A stretch of DNA of 64,000 nucleotides from Klebsormidium nitens. Taxonomy: Eukaryota; Streptophyta; Klebsormidiophyceae; Klebsormidiales; Klebsormidiaceae. Shown here piece after piece: positions 34,823 through 46,692 of this stretch (its first letter is position 1; every line of letters starts with the position of its first letter). A model generated the notes under the pieces. The model was not told the DNA's origin. It saw only the letters and a program-made list of their open reading frames with translations, and searched no databases. The DNA is taken from contig DF237026.1 of assembly GCA_000708835.1 (NCBI GenBank), forward strand, positions 124,001 to 188,000, in the 5' to 3' direction. The translations under genes and the position numbers were made by a program.

Positions 34823-36356
34823 ACCTTGCTGGTGCTTGTGAGCTGTGCAATTGTGGCTGTGACTGCCCAGAACTACACCGAAGTGAAGCTGCAAGTCATT
34901 GAGACGGCCACTCCAACTACCATGCCGGATGAGGGCACCTACGGCTTTGGAGACTCAAATTACTTCAGGTAGGGGCACTCCATTGCTTTCTCCAATGATG
35001 CAACAATCTTGTAGGAGTTTCAATCCTGGCAGATCAAGGTGCTGACTTCCTTCGAATTGCGACTACGCTTCAGGAATCAGCTGACAGACTTCCGGAATGG
35101 AACCATCTTGGGCCACAGTCAAGGCACCTGTCTCGTTACGGCATCAGACAACATTCGCAAGTACTGCGAGAGCGAGTGCACCCAATTCTTCGTCTTTGCT
35201 GCAGGCAGCATCAGCATGGAGGTGGGTTCATGAAGCTCTATGCAGCTTCGAGACTCTGAGCTTGATCGGCACCATCAATGTGAGCATGTAAATCTGTCAC
35301 AAAGAGGCTTTCAGTAAGAAAGCGCTGTGTGGGCAGCCGGAGAACCAGAACATATTGACTTGTGAACTTGCAGGAAATTGAAATTGAACGCAAGGAAGGT
35401 GTTACAGCTGTTACCAACCTAGATTGGAAGGCAACAGAAAGTCTTGAAGCCCCACGCACGTATGTATGCTTCCCTCATGCACTTCTGGAAAGAACACAAG
35501 TCGCCCTTTTTCTAAGAACTCAGTGGACAAATTAGAGGGACCCCGTGGAGCCATCTGGGTCCGTACATGAACTCTTCTCTTGGAGTGTACTTCAGGAGGC
35601 GAGTTGCCCTTTCAGTATACTCTAGAAGAAGATAATCCCTAGTCATGTCTTCTTCAATCGGCCTCTTAGTCTCTGCTGGATCTGTTTGCCCTGCAGGGCC
35701 AATTCTTGAACACGCCATCTTCCCTTGCGGTGACTGGAGGGACCGGGATCTACTCTAGAGCCACCGGCGTCTGCGTGCAGAGCACTCTGAGCAGCGATGG
35801 AAATGGCACTTTCCAATACGGCTACAATTGCGAATTCTCCGTTCTGAACCCTCCTATCCGTGACCCGATTCCTCTTGCCCTGACTATTGGGGCCCCCCCT
35901 GTAAACGGAGCGTGCTCCGCTCGCGCATACCCTAACCAGGTATGCCAAAGTGAATGATCGAGCGTCAGACAATCGAAGACGACATTGCTGATCTACGCCG
36001 CTACTTTGACCGGAGCTCAAGAAATGTTCAGAAAGTGTGCAAGTCAGCTAGTAGTCAGAATTGTAGAGATTCTCCCGGGTTGTCTTGTTATCGATTTTGT
36101 GACCACACCCTCTATCTTCGAGTTCAAAAGTTGTCAGAATGAAGTAACGGACTTCGCTTCGGTGCCCAAATGTGCGATGCGCATTGAAACTGGTGTGTCA
36201 TACTCGCGTTTGTTCCAACGGGTAAGCATTCCAAGCTATATGCCTTTGACGATAATGTCGTGTTCTGCGCAGTGCTACGCATCAGACCGCAGGTCCTCCA
36301 TCTGCTGCCCGGCCGAGTGCCCTCTCGCCCCTACCATCACTGCGGTCTGCGCTTAA
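34823..36356 (+). CDS. Secreted dirigent/allene-oxide-cyclase-like barrel protein, 5' incomplete
   Basis: Four exons read as 34823-34968, 35074-35221, 35697-35939 and 36273-36356 (TAA), all in phase. The first starts after TTGCAG with a hydrophobic stretch (TLLVLVSCAIVAVTAQ) that looks like the end of a signal peptide cut before NYTEV. The Met must be in an unseen upstream exon, as no in-frame ATG precedes. The body has the hallmarks of the AOC/dirigent eight-stranded barrel: GTILGHSQGTCLV, FFVFAAGSISMEG and SSLAVTGGTGIYSRATG, the last matching the conserved glycine turn (AVTGGTG-Y--A-G). Cys-rich additions (RKYCESEC, CEFSV, ICCPAECPLAP) are unlike plant dirigents and suggest disulfides in an extracellular form. 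No substrate can be assigned. The intron at 35222-35696 is open in parts, so an extra exon there is possible. Confidence 0.6.
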
Positions 36357-38506
36357 GCCTTCTGTCGTGGAGTTTAAGGAGTCGGCTGAGACATTTTTGT
36401 TGTTTAGAGAGAGGTGCTGTCTCGTAATCTGCTTTGAGTCAAGAAGAGGGACGATGCAGTGCGGATTAGGAAGTTAAAAAGTGATTCACTCGTTGAATAG
36501 TCTCAAGATTGGCGCTCGATTCCAATTTCAAATATCAGACCTTGTCCCCCCTCGGGATCCACCGTCATGGGAAACGATTAAAATCCCATTTCAACAATGG
36601 AAGCCACGGGACTGAAACTCAAATGTGCATCTTGCATTACCGGAAGTACGTCTTTGAATGGATGTTCTCTGATGCTGGCCTGCGTTTGTGAGTCGGACTT
36701 CCTTTGACTCAAGATGTTGTCGTGACATCCACTTGCAGTCCTGAGTTTGCCCATGGCGTTGAAAGAACAGATGACAGTCGGTTTGCTCTGCACCTTGGAT
36801 CATGATACGTGACCTGAAGCGCGCGGCCCGGCGGCCCGCGCCATGCAACAGCTAGCCAGTGCGAGCCTGTTCCGATGGCCGATGGAGCGATTGCGGATTA
36901 CCTCAGTTCCTGCAACGTGACCACATTCCTGCTATTAGCACTGCTGTCCGGAAGCGCTCTACTATAATCACTATAAGCGAAGGAAGGGATCGAATGCACT
37001 GCTGTCAAAGTAAGCGGAATTATTATAGTGATCATCATGAGTAGGCTACCGTCCCCTGTTAGTATGCATGAGTGTGGCGCCCTACTATAGTATATCCTAA
37101 TTGACTTCAATTACAACTGGCAATGGAAGCTTTAGGCGCCTGATCATATCATGCAGCGGCGATCCCCACAATGAAATATGTCCAAACGCATTCTCGACCA
37201 TGCGCATGTGTCATGCAGGAGGCCGGGTCACTGTTCAATGCAAGACTGTTGGCGGCCATGACATTGACGCATATTTGGTGCATCTCCCTTACGATATGTC
37301 GTCTAGGGCCAGCCGGTCCGGGAGCTCTGTACCATAATTGACAGCTTCAGTCCTTCACCATTCACTCAGCCATACGTCAACTGGCAAAGAAAGAGGTTGC
37401 ATGTGGGCTTTTGATCAGAATTCATGCCTCATACTCTTTGATCGTCCATGTGAATACTGACCACGAGTCCAGCTTGCCAACCTCACTGATTTGCATCGGC
37501 CCATGCGATGAATGCAGTTGCAACCTCGGCTCTAATCCATTGCATGATTGACGTACGGCCGTCGGACACAACCACCTGATTGTGAGGGCCGGGATGCTCC
37601 TTCCGTGCCATGTCGGACTCGTTCCGGCCGCTCGATCTCTGTCGAACTTAGCATGTGACAGTGTGGCAAGTAATATTACTACACTGGCTGTGGGATCAGA
37701 CTCGGATGCATGCAACGCTGATATCTTCGAGCTGGACCCGGACCAAAACCCCCGAGAACAGACTGCGCAGGTTGAAATATTCTTACTCAGTCGTCTGATG
37801 AAATGCCCGACTCCACTCCACAATTGTCATTTCTCTTGTAGACAACAAGAAACGCAAGTGCCGGACTTTCTTGTTCGCACACAAATATCTCAAAGTTCGG
37901 CTCATACTAGCTTGCCACTTGGCGTCTCTTTCGAAGTATTAACCGGTCTATTGGCGCCTGAACGGGACAACAAGACCTCAAGTCGATCAAAAGGGACGGT
38001 ACTACACAAAAAGGAACACCTATCGCTCTTTCCAAGCGTCTTCTGATTGCCAAACATCCTCTTTCGAGGGTTAGTCTAAGCCTCTCATGTACGTGTGTTG
38101 CGTACAAATAAACGGTTGCGGCGCATGTCTTTTCGTACGAAGGGTCACTTCCCTCGGCCGGTTGCGTGCGGCAAAGGGCAAGCAAACCCGCAAAGAATCT
38201 TACAAGCGAGCGTCTCATCAAAGCGAGCGTCTCCTTTAAAAAGTGGCCGGCAAAACGGGTAAACCTAAGTCACATAAATGCGCATCCCTTGTGCGCATAC
38301 ATACGTGGACCGGCTGCTTAAAACACCTGTACCACTTCGAACCTAGTGACGGATCCTGTACCTTGGGTACAGGTGAGATCAGAGGCCAAACAAAAGGCTT
38401 AAAAAGGCCACAAGCATGCTGTAGAGTGTTCCCAGGCCTCGCAATCCCAGGGATTTCGAGAATGTGAGATCCGAAACATCCTTTAACTGGAAGTCAATCA
38501 CCGCGC
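36357..38506. other. Intergenic, two uncertain open frames
   Basis: A frame at 37101-37337 (+) has a secreted-domain look (ITTGNGSFRRLIISCSGDP, then MRMCHAGG, VTVQCKT). A short hydrophobic leader-like frame starts at 36877 (MADGAIADYLSS, then TTFLLLALLSGSALL). They might be exons of one gene, but no donor-acceptor pair joins them convincingly. The frame at 37582-38046 is unrecognised. An inverted repeat ATCACTATAA/TTATAGTGAT lies at about 36970 and 37023. Confidence 0.35.
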
Positions 38507-41500
38507 TCATGATGTCCACCGTTCGGAAACAGAGCCGGCTTTCGCAAGAAACGCATAGGTGCCGCTCATGGGGTAGCTGTACGAGGACTGGTTCTGGTAG
38601 TACGTGGCACCGTCTGACGTCACGGTCTTGACGTCCGTGCTGAATGATGTCAGCTGGTTCCACGTTTCGGCAATCCCGGTCGGGTCGTACGTCTGGTTGT
38701 TGCTGAAGCTGTACTGGGCAGTGACCTGCAAACAGATAAGGTGACAGAGTCTACGCGAAGACTTCCTTCCACGTGAAAGAGTAAAAGTTTTCCACATGAA
38801 ATTATCAGTTTTTGGAAGGAATTTGACGGCATTCGTATGTTGCCAACCGCCTTTTCTAGGCTTGACAACCACTCTGGTTCATACTGCACCACGAAAAGAC
38901 GACGAAACGAGCGAGGGCGCGCTAAAGAAAAACCCTGAGCTTGGGGTCTCAAGCTGACGTCATGGGTCTGAGGATGAAGTCGATGTTAGGATCGGGTTCA
39001 GCGACTGGTTTGAACCTTCAAAGCGAAAGCTACTCCGCGATGATATTAGCTTTCAAGAATCGTTTATGCTCCTCTGTGACGTTGGTGCTGGGGTTAGCAC
39101 TACGAATTTAAACCAACGGTATGACACAAAAGACTGCAGCACCCTGTAGGGAGCAACGTGCGGTGATGCTGAGGGGGACGGTTTGATATGGATTCCCAGA
39201 TTCAACGATTTAACGATTTAACCCAAACGCTGTTGCAGCCTAAAGTCAGTAGCTTACGGTGGTGCTGAGGGCGACGTCCGTACTAGGGGTCGCTCTGGTC
39301 AACTGAATCAACGCTGTAACCCGAGATGTGCCGTAGCATGACGTGAGCAACTTACGGCGATGCTGAGGGTGACGTTCGCACTATGGTTCACTGAGGACAG
39401 CCGAAACCAACGCTGGAACCCGAAAAGCTCCTGCAGCATGACGTCAGCAACTTACGGTGGTGCTGAGGGTGACGTTCGTACTAGGTTGTGCACTGTCCCA
39501 GTCGCCGAGAAGGTGCGCTGTGCGCTGACGGCGTTGCCATTCACGTTGATAAGTCTAGGTCACTCGCAATGGGGCTGCTGACGAGCTCGGACGTCAGCGC
39601 CTGGCCCTTGGGGAGGGTGGGGTCCGTGAAGCACCGCACGTTTGCATCTATCTGCGAGCGGATAAAGAATTAACGTGCATTTTGAGAAACTGGCGGCGCC
39701 AAAAAAGTCACGGATGCGGTTGTTCTCGACCTTTCTGCGTGCCGCCATACCCAGGAACTGGTAATATGGAAGGAAGCAATCCGCCAAACGGTGACTGGGA
39801 AGTCGACTTAGTGCCAGGACTGGAGACTGGACAAGGACTACCGTATCCCAAGTACTAGAAGCGGGAGATCCGAATCCATTACTCCCACAGACAAATATGC
39901 GGAGTCAGATAACCCTCATTTGGGGCGGGATGAAGGCCAGTTGCTTTTCTTTGCTTCGGCGTTGAATGGACAAGTTTTTCCTGGACAATTTCGTTGTTAC
40001 CAACGAGAAGATGGTCTGACTATCAAAGAAGGGTCAAAAGGCTTTTCTCGAAGAATTTCGTTGTCACCAATGAGAAGACGTCTGACTATCAAAGAAGGGA
40101 CGGCAATCTCAGGTCATTTTGACATGCATAGAACTATCTACAAGAACCCTTTCGTTCCCAATTTCCGATTCTAGAAGAACGCAAGCAATCAGCACCGGCT
40201 GCGGCGGAGCTAACCAAACTTTATAATGTCCTGCATAAACGGTTCCGTGGAACTAGAACGCCTTTGGCAAATCAGGACGGAAAATCTGGGACGTGAAAAG
40301 TGATCCAGAGAGGCTGCCTACCAGCCAGTAGTAGCCAATGGTTGAACCGATGTCGAGCGTAAAGGTATGCGGGTTGCCGTCGTTGAAATAAAACAGGAAG
40401 GGCGTGTTATCCACAGCCATGGGGGGAAGCAGGAACGCACCGATGGCCACGACAGGGGACCACAGAGCGTGGTTCAGACCTCCGGTGTAAACTGCGAAGG
40501 GGAGCAAAAACGTGCTTGTATGAAAGAGGCGGTGGCAAATGAAGGAGGTCTAAGCTCATAAGTATCTCTGAAATTTGTAACACTTATTTACTGGCTCAGA
40601 AAGGAAGGGCGCTGACAGGAGCAGGATGACACCGAATGACTACAAAGGTCTCAAGCACATTCGAGGTCGAAAAGATACACATATCATAGGAGCAAAAATA
40701 TTCGGAAAATCAGCTTTTCTACTTCAAATGTCATGCCCTCTGGATTGCCACGCCTCAGTTTTCGGTCGAATCACACGTGGCGGAAGGCCACCGTAGAAAG
40801 ACAATCATTTGATGGAAAGATGAAATCTCTCCGAAGATTTTGTTGGTTTGTGGGGAGATCAGTTATCTCCCTGACTGATTCAGACCACTTACTCGTGGCA
40901 AAAGGCCAGACCACGCCAACGACTTTCCCGTCCACCAACACACGAATCTGCAGGAGGATTGCCCGACGTCCGTCACTAAGATCTTCAAGTTTTGAGTCAG
41001 ACAGTCAGAATCCGCCTTAACAACAGAAACGGGTTCAGTACAATGGCCACAACTGGCCAGTTCGAGGACGGCTGCTTCAAACCGTGTAAAGGAGTGTCGA
41101 AGCGTGCCGCAGACAATCACAGAGCCGGAATGTTTGCACACACCGCTGACCTTTGCAGACCTTCATTGCTCCAAGCTTACAAAAAGCTCTAGCACTTTGA
41201 GGATACAAGTATAGCAATGAGATCAAAGCGAGGGTGCTTTCAACCTTGGTCTGTTCGAAGTCAGCCCAGGTCGGGAAACGCATTCTGCTAATACGAACTT
41301 ATGGTAGAAACCAGCTTGCACCATCGCAATCACCACCACGTCTCAAAGTCCCACAGATTCAAACTTCTCTGCGAGTTTGCATCAGATAAATCTTCGTTTT
41401 TCCGGTTTTGATCCAGAATTTCCGGACCCGGTACAAGCAGAATCAAGTTGTTGCGGTGGTGGCTCTGAACTTGTTCGCTACGACAACATCAGGACTTTCG

Positions 41501-41681
41501 ACGAGATTTGCAAGTCTCGGCCAATCAATCTGCGAGTGATCGAGTACTCCGTCGGAACTAGAACGTGGTCTCTGCTTGTAGCGGCTAGCGAATGGCTGCG
41601 CACCTCTTTGAACGCCCCCGTTGGGTTTCCGCTCCCTGGGGGGTAGGTGTACCAAACTCCTGCTCGTTGGTGCCAGGAATG
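38507..41681 (-). pseudogene. Peptide-N-glycanase A-like gene, apparently frame-broken and 5'-truncated
   Basis: The minus strand matches plant/fungal peptide-N4-(N-acetyl-beta-glucosaminyl)asparagine amidase A, a secretory enzyme that removes N-glycans from glycopeptides. Exons read as: end of one at 41604 (YPPGSGNPTGAFKE), 40947-40893 (IRVLVDGKVVGVVWPFAT), 40491-40322 (IYTGGLNHALWSPVVAIGAF, TPFLFYFNDG), 39651-39456 (IDANVRCFTDP, RTFSATGTV) and from 38725 down (VTAQYSFSNNQTYDPTG, YSYPMSGTYAFLA). These follow the family order and splice in phase where tested. Three places appear to lack one base: the EFWY motif near 41653 (GAGTTTGGTAC), CCTAGACTT near 39564 and ACCTAGTACG near 39486. The N-terminal domain was not found upstream. 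It may be a pseudogene or carry assembly errors. Three decayed copies of the 39456 donor junction lie in the intron. Confidence 0.65.
39150..39450 (-). repeat. Three decayed copies of an exon end plus donor, about 98-bp period
   Basis: Relative to the donor boundary at 39455/39456, copies of the boundary lie at 39355, 39257 and 39161 (spacing 100, 98 and 96 bp). On the minus strand each resembles GAACGTCACCCTCAGCACCA followed by CCGTAAG. The two nearest keep GTAAG; the farthest has GCACG. About 35-45 nt of exon sequence is recognisable in each, together with the surrounding intron, so the unit is a whole tandem repeat. Confidence 0.85.
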
Positions 41682-41785
41682 CAACCGGCCCCGGAGCAGA
41701 CGCCTGCCCAAAGCAGAGACCAATGACGTCAGCATGACGATGTCAGATTGAACGATACAACCTTATATGCCCGTCGAAGGTGTTA

Positions 41786-41838
41786 ATACTCCCGCTCGAT
41801 AGCTCCGGTGCTGCAACCGGACCCGGAACGGACGCCTA
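41786..41838 (-). repeat. Decayed copy of PNGase A-like exon region
   Basis: On the minus strand, GGCGTCCGTTCCGGGTCCGG followed by TTGCAGCACCGGAGC resembles GGCGTCTGCTCCGGGGCCGG followed by TTGCATTCCTGGCACC at 41708-41656, offset about 130 bp. It extends through the bases before the EFWY-like motif. Frames are broken. Confidence 0.6.
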
Positions 41839-43061
41839 ACCCAGAAGAACAATTGGTGGGTTCGGCATGACACCTCGTGGTTTGTGGGCTGGTTACTCAA
41901 CCGGGTAAATACGATAACCAAGTCGGCCCCAGGAAGCTGTGTGACAGAACGAACCAGCGGCAGGGTTTGTGGTGCTGAGCAACTGGTGGGGGTTTGGTAC
42001 GATTGCGGGGTCATTGCTTGGGGTTGTCAAAGTGAGCAATACGCGCAGGGTGGCGCGAGTCTGAGCAGGGTGATCAGTGCTGCAAAAAGTGCTTGCATCT
42101 TAACCTCATTTGGATGAGCGAAGTTTGAAAATCAGACTTGGAGCTAGCACAAAAACTATTAAACGTGGGTTGATGGTCGTACGCTGCTCATAGCGTCAGA
42201 GGAATCTGTCCAGTGGGCTTCGGAACCTTGCACGGAGCAATTCCCGTTTTGGACCCTTGCCTGCTTTGGATTTGAAGAACGGTGCGTACCTCCTTCAGAT
42301 CCTAGTGCGCTGAAGGGAATCCCACTCCATCATAGCACGAACGGTTTTGAACTATTCACGGTCTTTTGAAAACTCAAGCCGATGACAATTACTGGCACTG
42401 GTGCATAAACACTAGCGCCAACTGAAATGATTATTTTCTTATTGTTCACCTTCTGCGCCGTAGTAGACCAACGACTGCCCGCAGCGTGTTGGTCGGAATC
42501 GTCAGCGCGTTGGACAAACTGCCGGAAAGAATCAGATTCAGAAATTTAGACGACCTATGTATGCCACATCTTTGTTACGTGGCAGTCGCTAAGCAGTCTG
42601 AAGATTGAGCTTGGAAGCATGTATTTTCGCTTTCAGTGGGGCTCGGATAAAACGGGAAACACCAAAGACCTCGCAGAACCCAAACCTCCTGAACCCGCTG
42701 GAACTGAAAAGCCCTTTGAAAAGCGTAGACGAGGTGTCGATCCACCACGCATGCCTACAGCCCGGTTTGATAAAGTCGCGAAGAAAAGCGAAGCACATTC
42801 CGGGAAGTCAATCTACCTAACGATTGAGCAAGCAAACAAAATAAGCCATGTTTGGCCCTGTTCGCAAAGTGATGAACAATCTAGTTGGTAATTCGGTGGT
42901 TCCTCACCGGATGTGCCGGGCTGGATACCAAACCAGTAGCCTGCAATCCAAAGAGAAAGACGGTTGATAGAGGTTCAAAAGTAGGCCAATCAAGTTGTGT
43001 GAAAGACTACGAGCCAATCAGCCAGTTGAAGCGTGCTAAGTGGAGTGTTTTGGACACATAT
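41839..43061. other. Intergenic, one open frame
   Basis: An open frame at 42619-42891 (+) is charged and Pro-rich (KDLAEPKPPEPAGTEKPFEK) and could be coding, but no splice partner or family was recognised. The PNGase A N-terminal domain was sought here on the minus strand without success. Confidence 0.35.
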
Positions 43062-43399
43062 TCAGCAATAAGCCAAAGAGTGAAATGGAGGTTCAGACCA
43101 AGTCCATGGAGACGAATTCAAGATTTTCTGGATGCTACGGCAGGTGCCTTTGGGAAAAGAATCCCGGGAAATGAGGCTGCAAAGGGGAAGCAAATGAAGT
43201 CCACTAATCTGGCAATAGAAACTGTCAAAAGAAACTGAGGTTTGGATTAAGGAAACCACCAGAAAGAGCCGCAGCCCACCTTGGGAAAAACTTACTCCTG
43301 CTTTCGGCCCGCGTACTGTCACATGGCCGTCATTCATGCATTCTGAACATCTAAAAAATAGTCCAGAAATAGCAAACCATGCAACCCATTGTTGGGCTT

Positions 43400-43784
43400 G
43401 GCGAATGTGCGTACTCATCGTCAGTGGTCCAGAACTGATCAGTGGAAGGCCCTCGGCGCTCCCAGCATTGCTCCCCACCCCGCTCCGACTTCCAAGCAGA
43501 TTCCCTGAGCTTCCTTGCACGCCGTAGACGTTTCCGGGGATCTCATTGACGCTGCTGCAGCTGCCCTTTCCCCTGTTGTTTCCTAGAGCTGCTGAGTTAC
43601 TCGGCAGGGGGAGCAATGTGGGGCCAACCAAGCCCCCGGCTGCTGCCAGCGTCTGCACAAGCTCGCTTTGCACTGTGTCGCAGAAGTGTTTGCCAGTGGG
43701 CTCTAGCTGGGACGGCAGGCCAGCAAAGGATAGGGGCAGGAATGTGAGACAGAGGAGACACAAGAGAAGATTCATGGTGGCCAT
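43400..43784 (-). CDS. First exon of a secreted protein, unknown
   Basis: From ATG at 43784 the minus strand opens with a strong signal peptide (MATMNLLLCLLCLTFLPLSF, cut near AGL), then QLEPTGKHFCDTVQSELVQT and a Gly/Ser/Asn-rich stretch (GNVYGVQGSSGNLLGSRSGV). The same frame stays open to 43062, but after about 43400 its composition looks like intron, so the exon limit given is approximate. I do not recognise the family. It could be the leader exon of the PNGase A-like gene downstream on this strand, but the sequence does not show that. Confidence 0.45.
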
Positions 43785-44579
43785 TCTAGTTGTTGCACGC
43801 CGTGCTGCAGAGCTGCTGCCAGAGGCAAAGCTAGCAAATGTGATGGGGCTATGGAACGCTTACTAATGCTGCTCGAGAAGACTAGCGGAGGCAGCTGAGA
43901 GCCGTTGACAATAGCTGCAGAGGAAGAGAAGACCAGAAAGAAGAGGACTAGCTCCTGCAGAAGCTGCTCTGCAGTAGAGCCTGGGAATCAATGGCACTGA
44001 CGAGCTTCACTGGGGCCTCCAGTCCCCACATTGGACGTGAGAAGGGAGGAGTGGCAGGAAGTGAGGACCACCATGGTTGGCACACTGTTCCACCACTGGT
44101 ACCAGAGCGGCAGACTTGACGAGGAAGATGACAGACATCAGATGGTGTCAAACTCGGGGCCACAAACGGCAACGCATCGGCACGAATCCATGCACCCCAC
44201 ATATATTCAAAAGGCGCTGTGGAAGGCGCAACGTTCTTTCTATCGTTTGACGCCGGCTTTTAAGTTTTAACACCATGCTTCTGAAATAACCACCTTGTCC
44301 CGTGCATTTCGTGTGGCTTGGAATCTGGATATGGTGTGGCAGAAGAGAAACCCTGCGTGAGTGACAAGCACGGACTCGAGAGAAGGTTGGACCAGAGAGC
44401 AGGGCGTTCACGGGAACAAGGAGCCGCGTTGCACGATAAGGGCGCTGCTGGATGGTTGCAGAAGCAGGGTGGCCACTTTGAGAGGGGTTTGCAGCGCGGG
44501 GTGGACTTGGCGTCCACGAAGCTGCGTAGGCTGAGTCTAGAATCTACTAGAGGCAGTCTTTGAAGTATTCTCAGGCATC
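43785..44579. other. Divergent intergenic region upstream of chloroplast bS6
   Basis: This stretch separates the minus-strand secreted-protein exon from the plus-strand bS6 gene and should carry both promoters. Open frames in it are shadows or unrecognised. No clear TATA box was identified. Confidence 0.4.
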
Positions 44580-46692
44580 ATGGCTTTGGCAGGCTGCAGC
44601 CGTGCAACCCTCCCTGCTTTCAGGGCGGTCGCTTTTTCCCCTGCCAGCAGCCACGCTCCCAGGAGCGACAATGCGGCATTCAGCCCCATCTCCCATAGTT
44701 CTTCCTTTGTCGCTCCTCTTAGGGTTAGGTCTGTGCCCTCTGCTCGCAGCAGACGGCGGCCTGATGGGGGGAGGGCTGTGCCATCTGTGGTAGCGGTGGC
44801 AATGCAGGATACAGAGGGGGGTGATGGTCCCAAGATTTATCCTCCCGGCCTGGGCAGATACGAGTCGATGATCATCTTGAGGCCTGACATCACGGAGGAG
44901 GAACGGCAAGCGTGAGTACCTAATGATTCTTGTCTTAGCTTATGTTTATTACAATGTGGACCGTTATCATTGAGGAACGGTTTTCCAAAACTGGTTGGTT
45001 CGTCCTTGTGTCTGTGTATGGGTCCAGCGAATTTTGGTGATGCTTTCTAGGTGGTTCCTATCATAACACATCCGGGGCGCGTGAAAGTTCCTCTGTTTGG
45101 ACTGCTTTTCTGGCATTGCAGAGCGTGTGGTGCGTCCAACGGCACGTATCGGTCAGCATTCCGGGTCTGAGCGGCAGTGTAACAAAGGGCCGATGCTGCA
45201 TTTAGTACTTGATTTGAATCTCCTGATGCAAAGGGTTGAGGAACCGGCTTATGTGTGTATGCATAGAGTTTCAAGCTGTCACATGCTTTGTTTGCTGTGT
45301 ATGTTTTCTGCAGCATGTGATCAGCGGTAATGGCAGATGTAGGTGTTGTTCTCGTGACCACTTTACAGGAGCCGCTGTTTTACCTGCTCAAATTTGTCTG
45401 TGCTTTCGTTTTCTTTTGGCAGACTCTATTGGCTCCTAACTTTCAGTCATCCTTTTTTCGGAAGTTTTCTGTCAAGTTGCTCCATCGAGAGATGGAAAGA
45501 AATGCAGCGAGCTAAATAGGGTTTCATCTTTTAAGCCAGCAAAGCCTCACAAATAATAATGCGGAGTCAGTCAGTTCCTTTCGTTGAAGGGTGCTTTTAG
45601 CGATTTCTGAGGGCCAGATTCGGTGGCCGCTCAGAAGCTGATGCACTGCTAATATGCTAGTTCGATTGCTGATCATGGCTCGCTCTAAAAGGGCGCAGCA
45701 AGAAGAAGTGGTTGCATACATGGCTTTGAAGGTATGCCTTTCGCTCGTAGGTTTATTTATGGATATTACCCCCCTTTTGTCATGGGCTGGACTATTCACT
45801 CTTTGGTCGTACTTTTGAGAAATTCGCTAGTCCAATATTCAATCCAATATTCAAGATTCGTCAAGCCAGCTGCTTCGAACTGCCTGACAGACGTCTTTGG
45901 AAGTTGGCTCCGTTGTCTGCAGAGATCTTTGCAATCCTTGGTCGTCCTGGATCGAGCAATCCTTGCTCGCCCTGGATGAGCACGTTGTCTCCTCACCTCT
46001 TGAACGATATACATGTGGAGTAGCTTGGATAGCTTGCACTGGGCGCCCCCCAACAACATTCCTGCTGCTGAATCTTGTGAACTCAATATTTTGTTGTTCA
46101 AGTTTGAGGAGCCAACAGACCCAAGGTGCAAAAGGAATCATCAGCAGATGATGTTGCCCTTTGCCCCTTAGAGAGAGGTGATCTGTAGTAGACTGATGTG
46201 TCGCCCCCATTTCAGAAACGATCTTCCGATCACGGCTCTTCACCAGTCACAGTATTCACCTCACCTCCTCAGTGCACGTGGAGCTGCAATGATTCATGCG
46301 CCGATCAGCTAGCTTGCTGCAATGGCAGCATCAAGCCTGGCTTCTTCGCGTCTTGCTTTCATCCCCCGGATTTCCACACTAGGAGTGAATGTTTACCTTG
46401 AGCAAAGCAACTTCTGATGGGTAACTTTCTTGGTTTCAGTTTGAGCGAGCGGTACGAGGAGACTCTTATCGGGACTGGGGCGCTTGACGTGGAGCTGTTT
46501 AACCGGGGGATGCAGCCACTGCAGTACCCAATCAAGAAGAGGAGTACTGCTGGGCTCACAACCAGATACCTCGACGGGTGGTATTTGCTGTTCACATATG
46601 TTACCAAGCCGGAAGCGATCAAGGAGCTCACGAGCCAGTTCAAGTTCGATGACGATGTTATTCGGGCGCTTACGTTCCGGAGGGATATGTAG
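44580..46692 (+). CDS. Chloroplast small ribosomal subunit protein bS6c
   Basis: Two exons, 44580-44911 and 46440-46692 (TAG), join in phase (GC|T, Ala) to give 194 residues. The N-terminus (MALAGCSRATLPAFRAVAFS ... RSRRRPDGGRAV) is rich in Ala, Ser and Arg and poor in acidic residues, as in a chloroplast transit peptide. The mature domain is bacterial-type ribosomal protein S6: GLGRYESMIILRPDITEEER, LSERYEETLIGTGALDVELF, NRGMQPLQYPIKKRSTAGLT, RYLDGWYLLFTYVTKP and FDDDVIRALTFRR. It binds 16S rRNA beside S18 in the plastid 30S subunit. The ferredoxin-like fold is complete. The intron of 1.5 kb is long for this window, and no recognised gene lies within it. Confidence 0.93.

Noticed and set aside
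39130-39490. 98-bp array as a satellite
   Set aside because: Each unit contains the exon end and donor of the adjacent gene, so it is better described as junction duplication.
43062-43400. Extension of the secreted-protein frame to 240 residues
   Set aside because: Composition changes to intron-like and no family supports it; kept only as an uncertain exon end.
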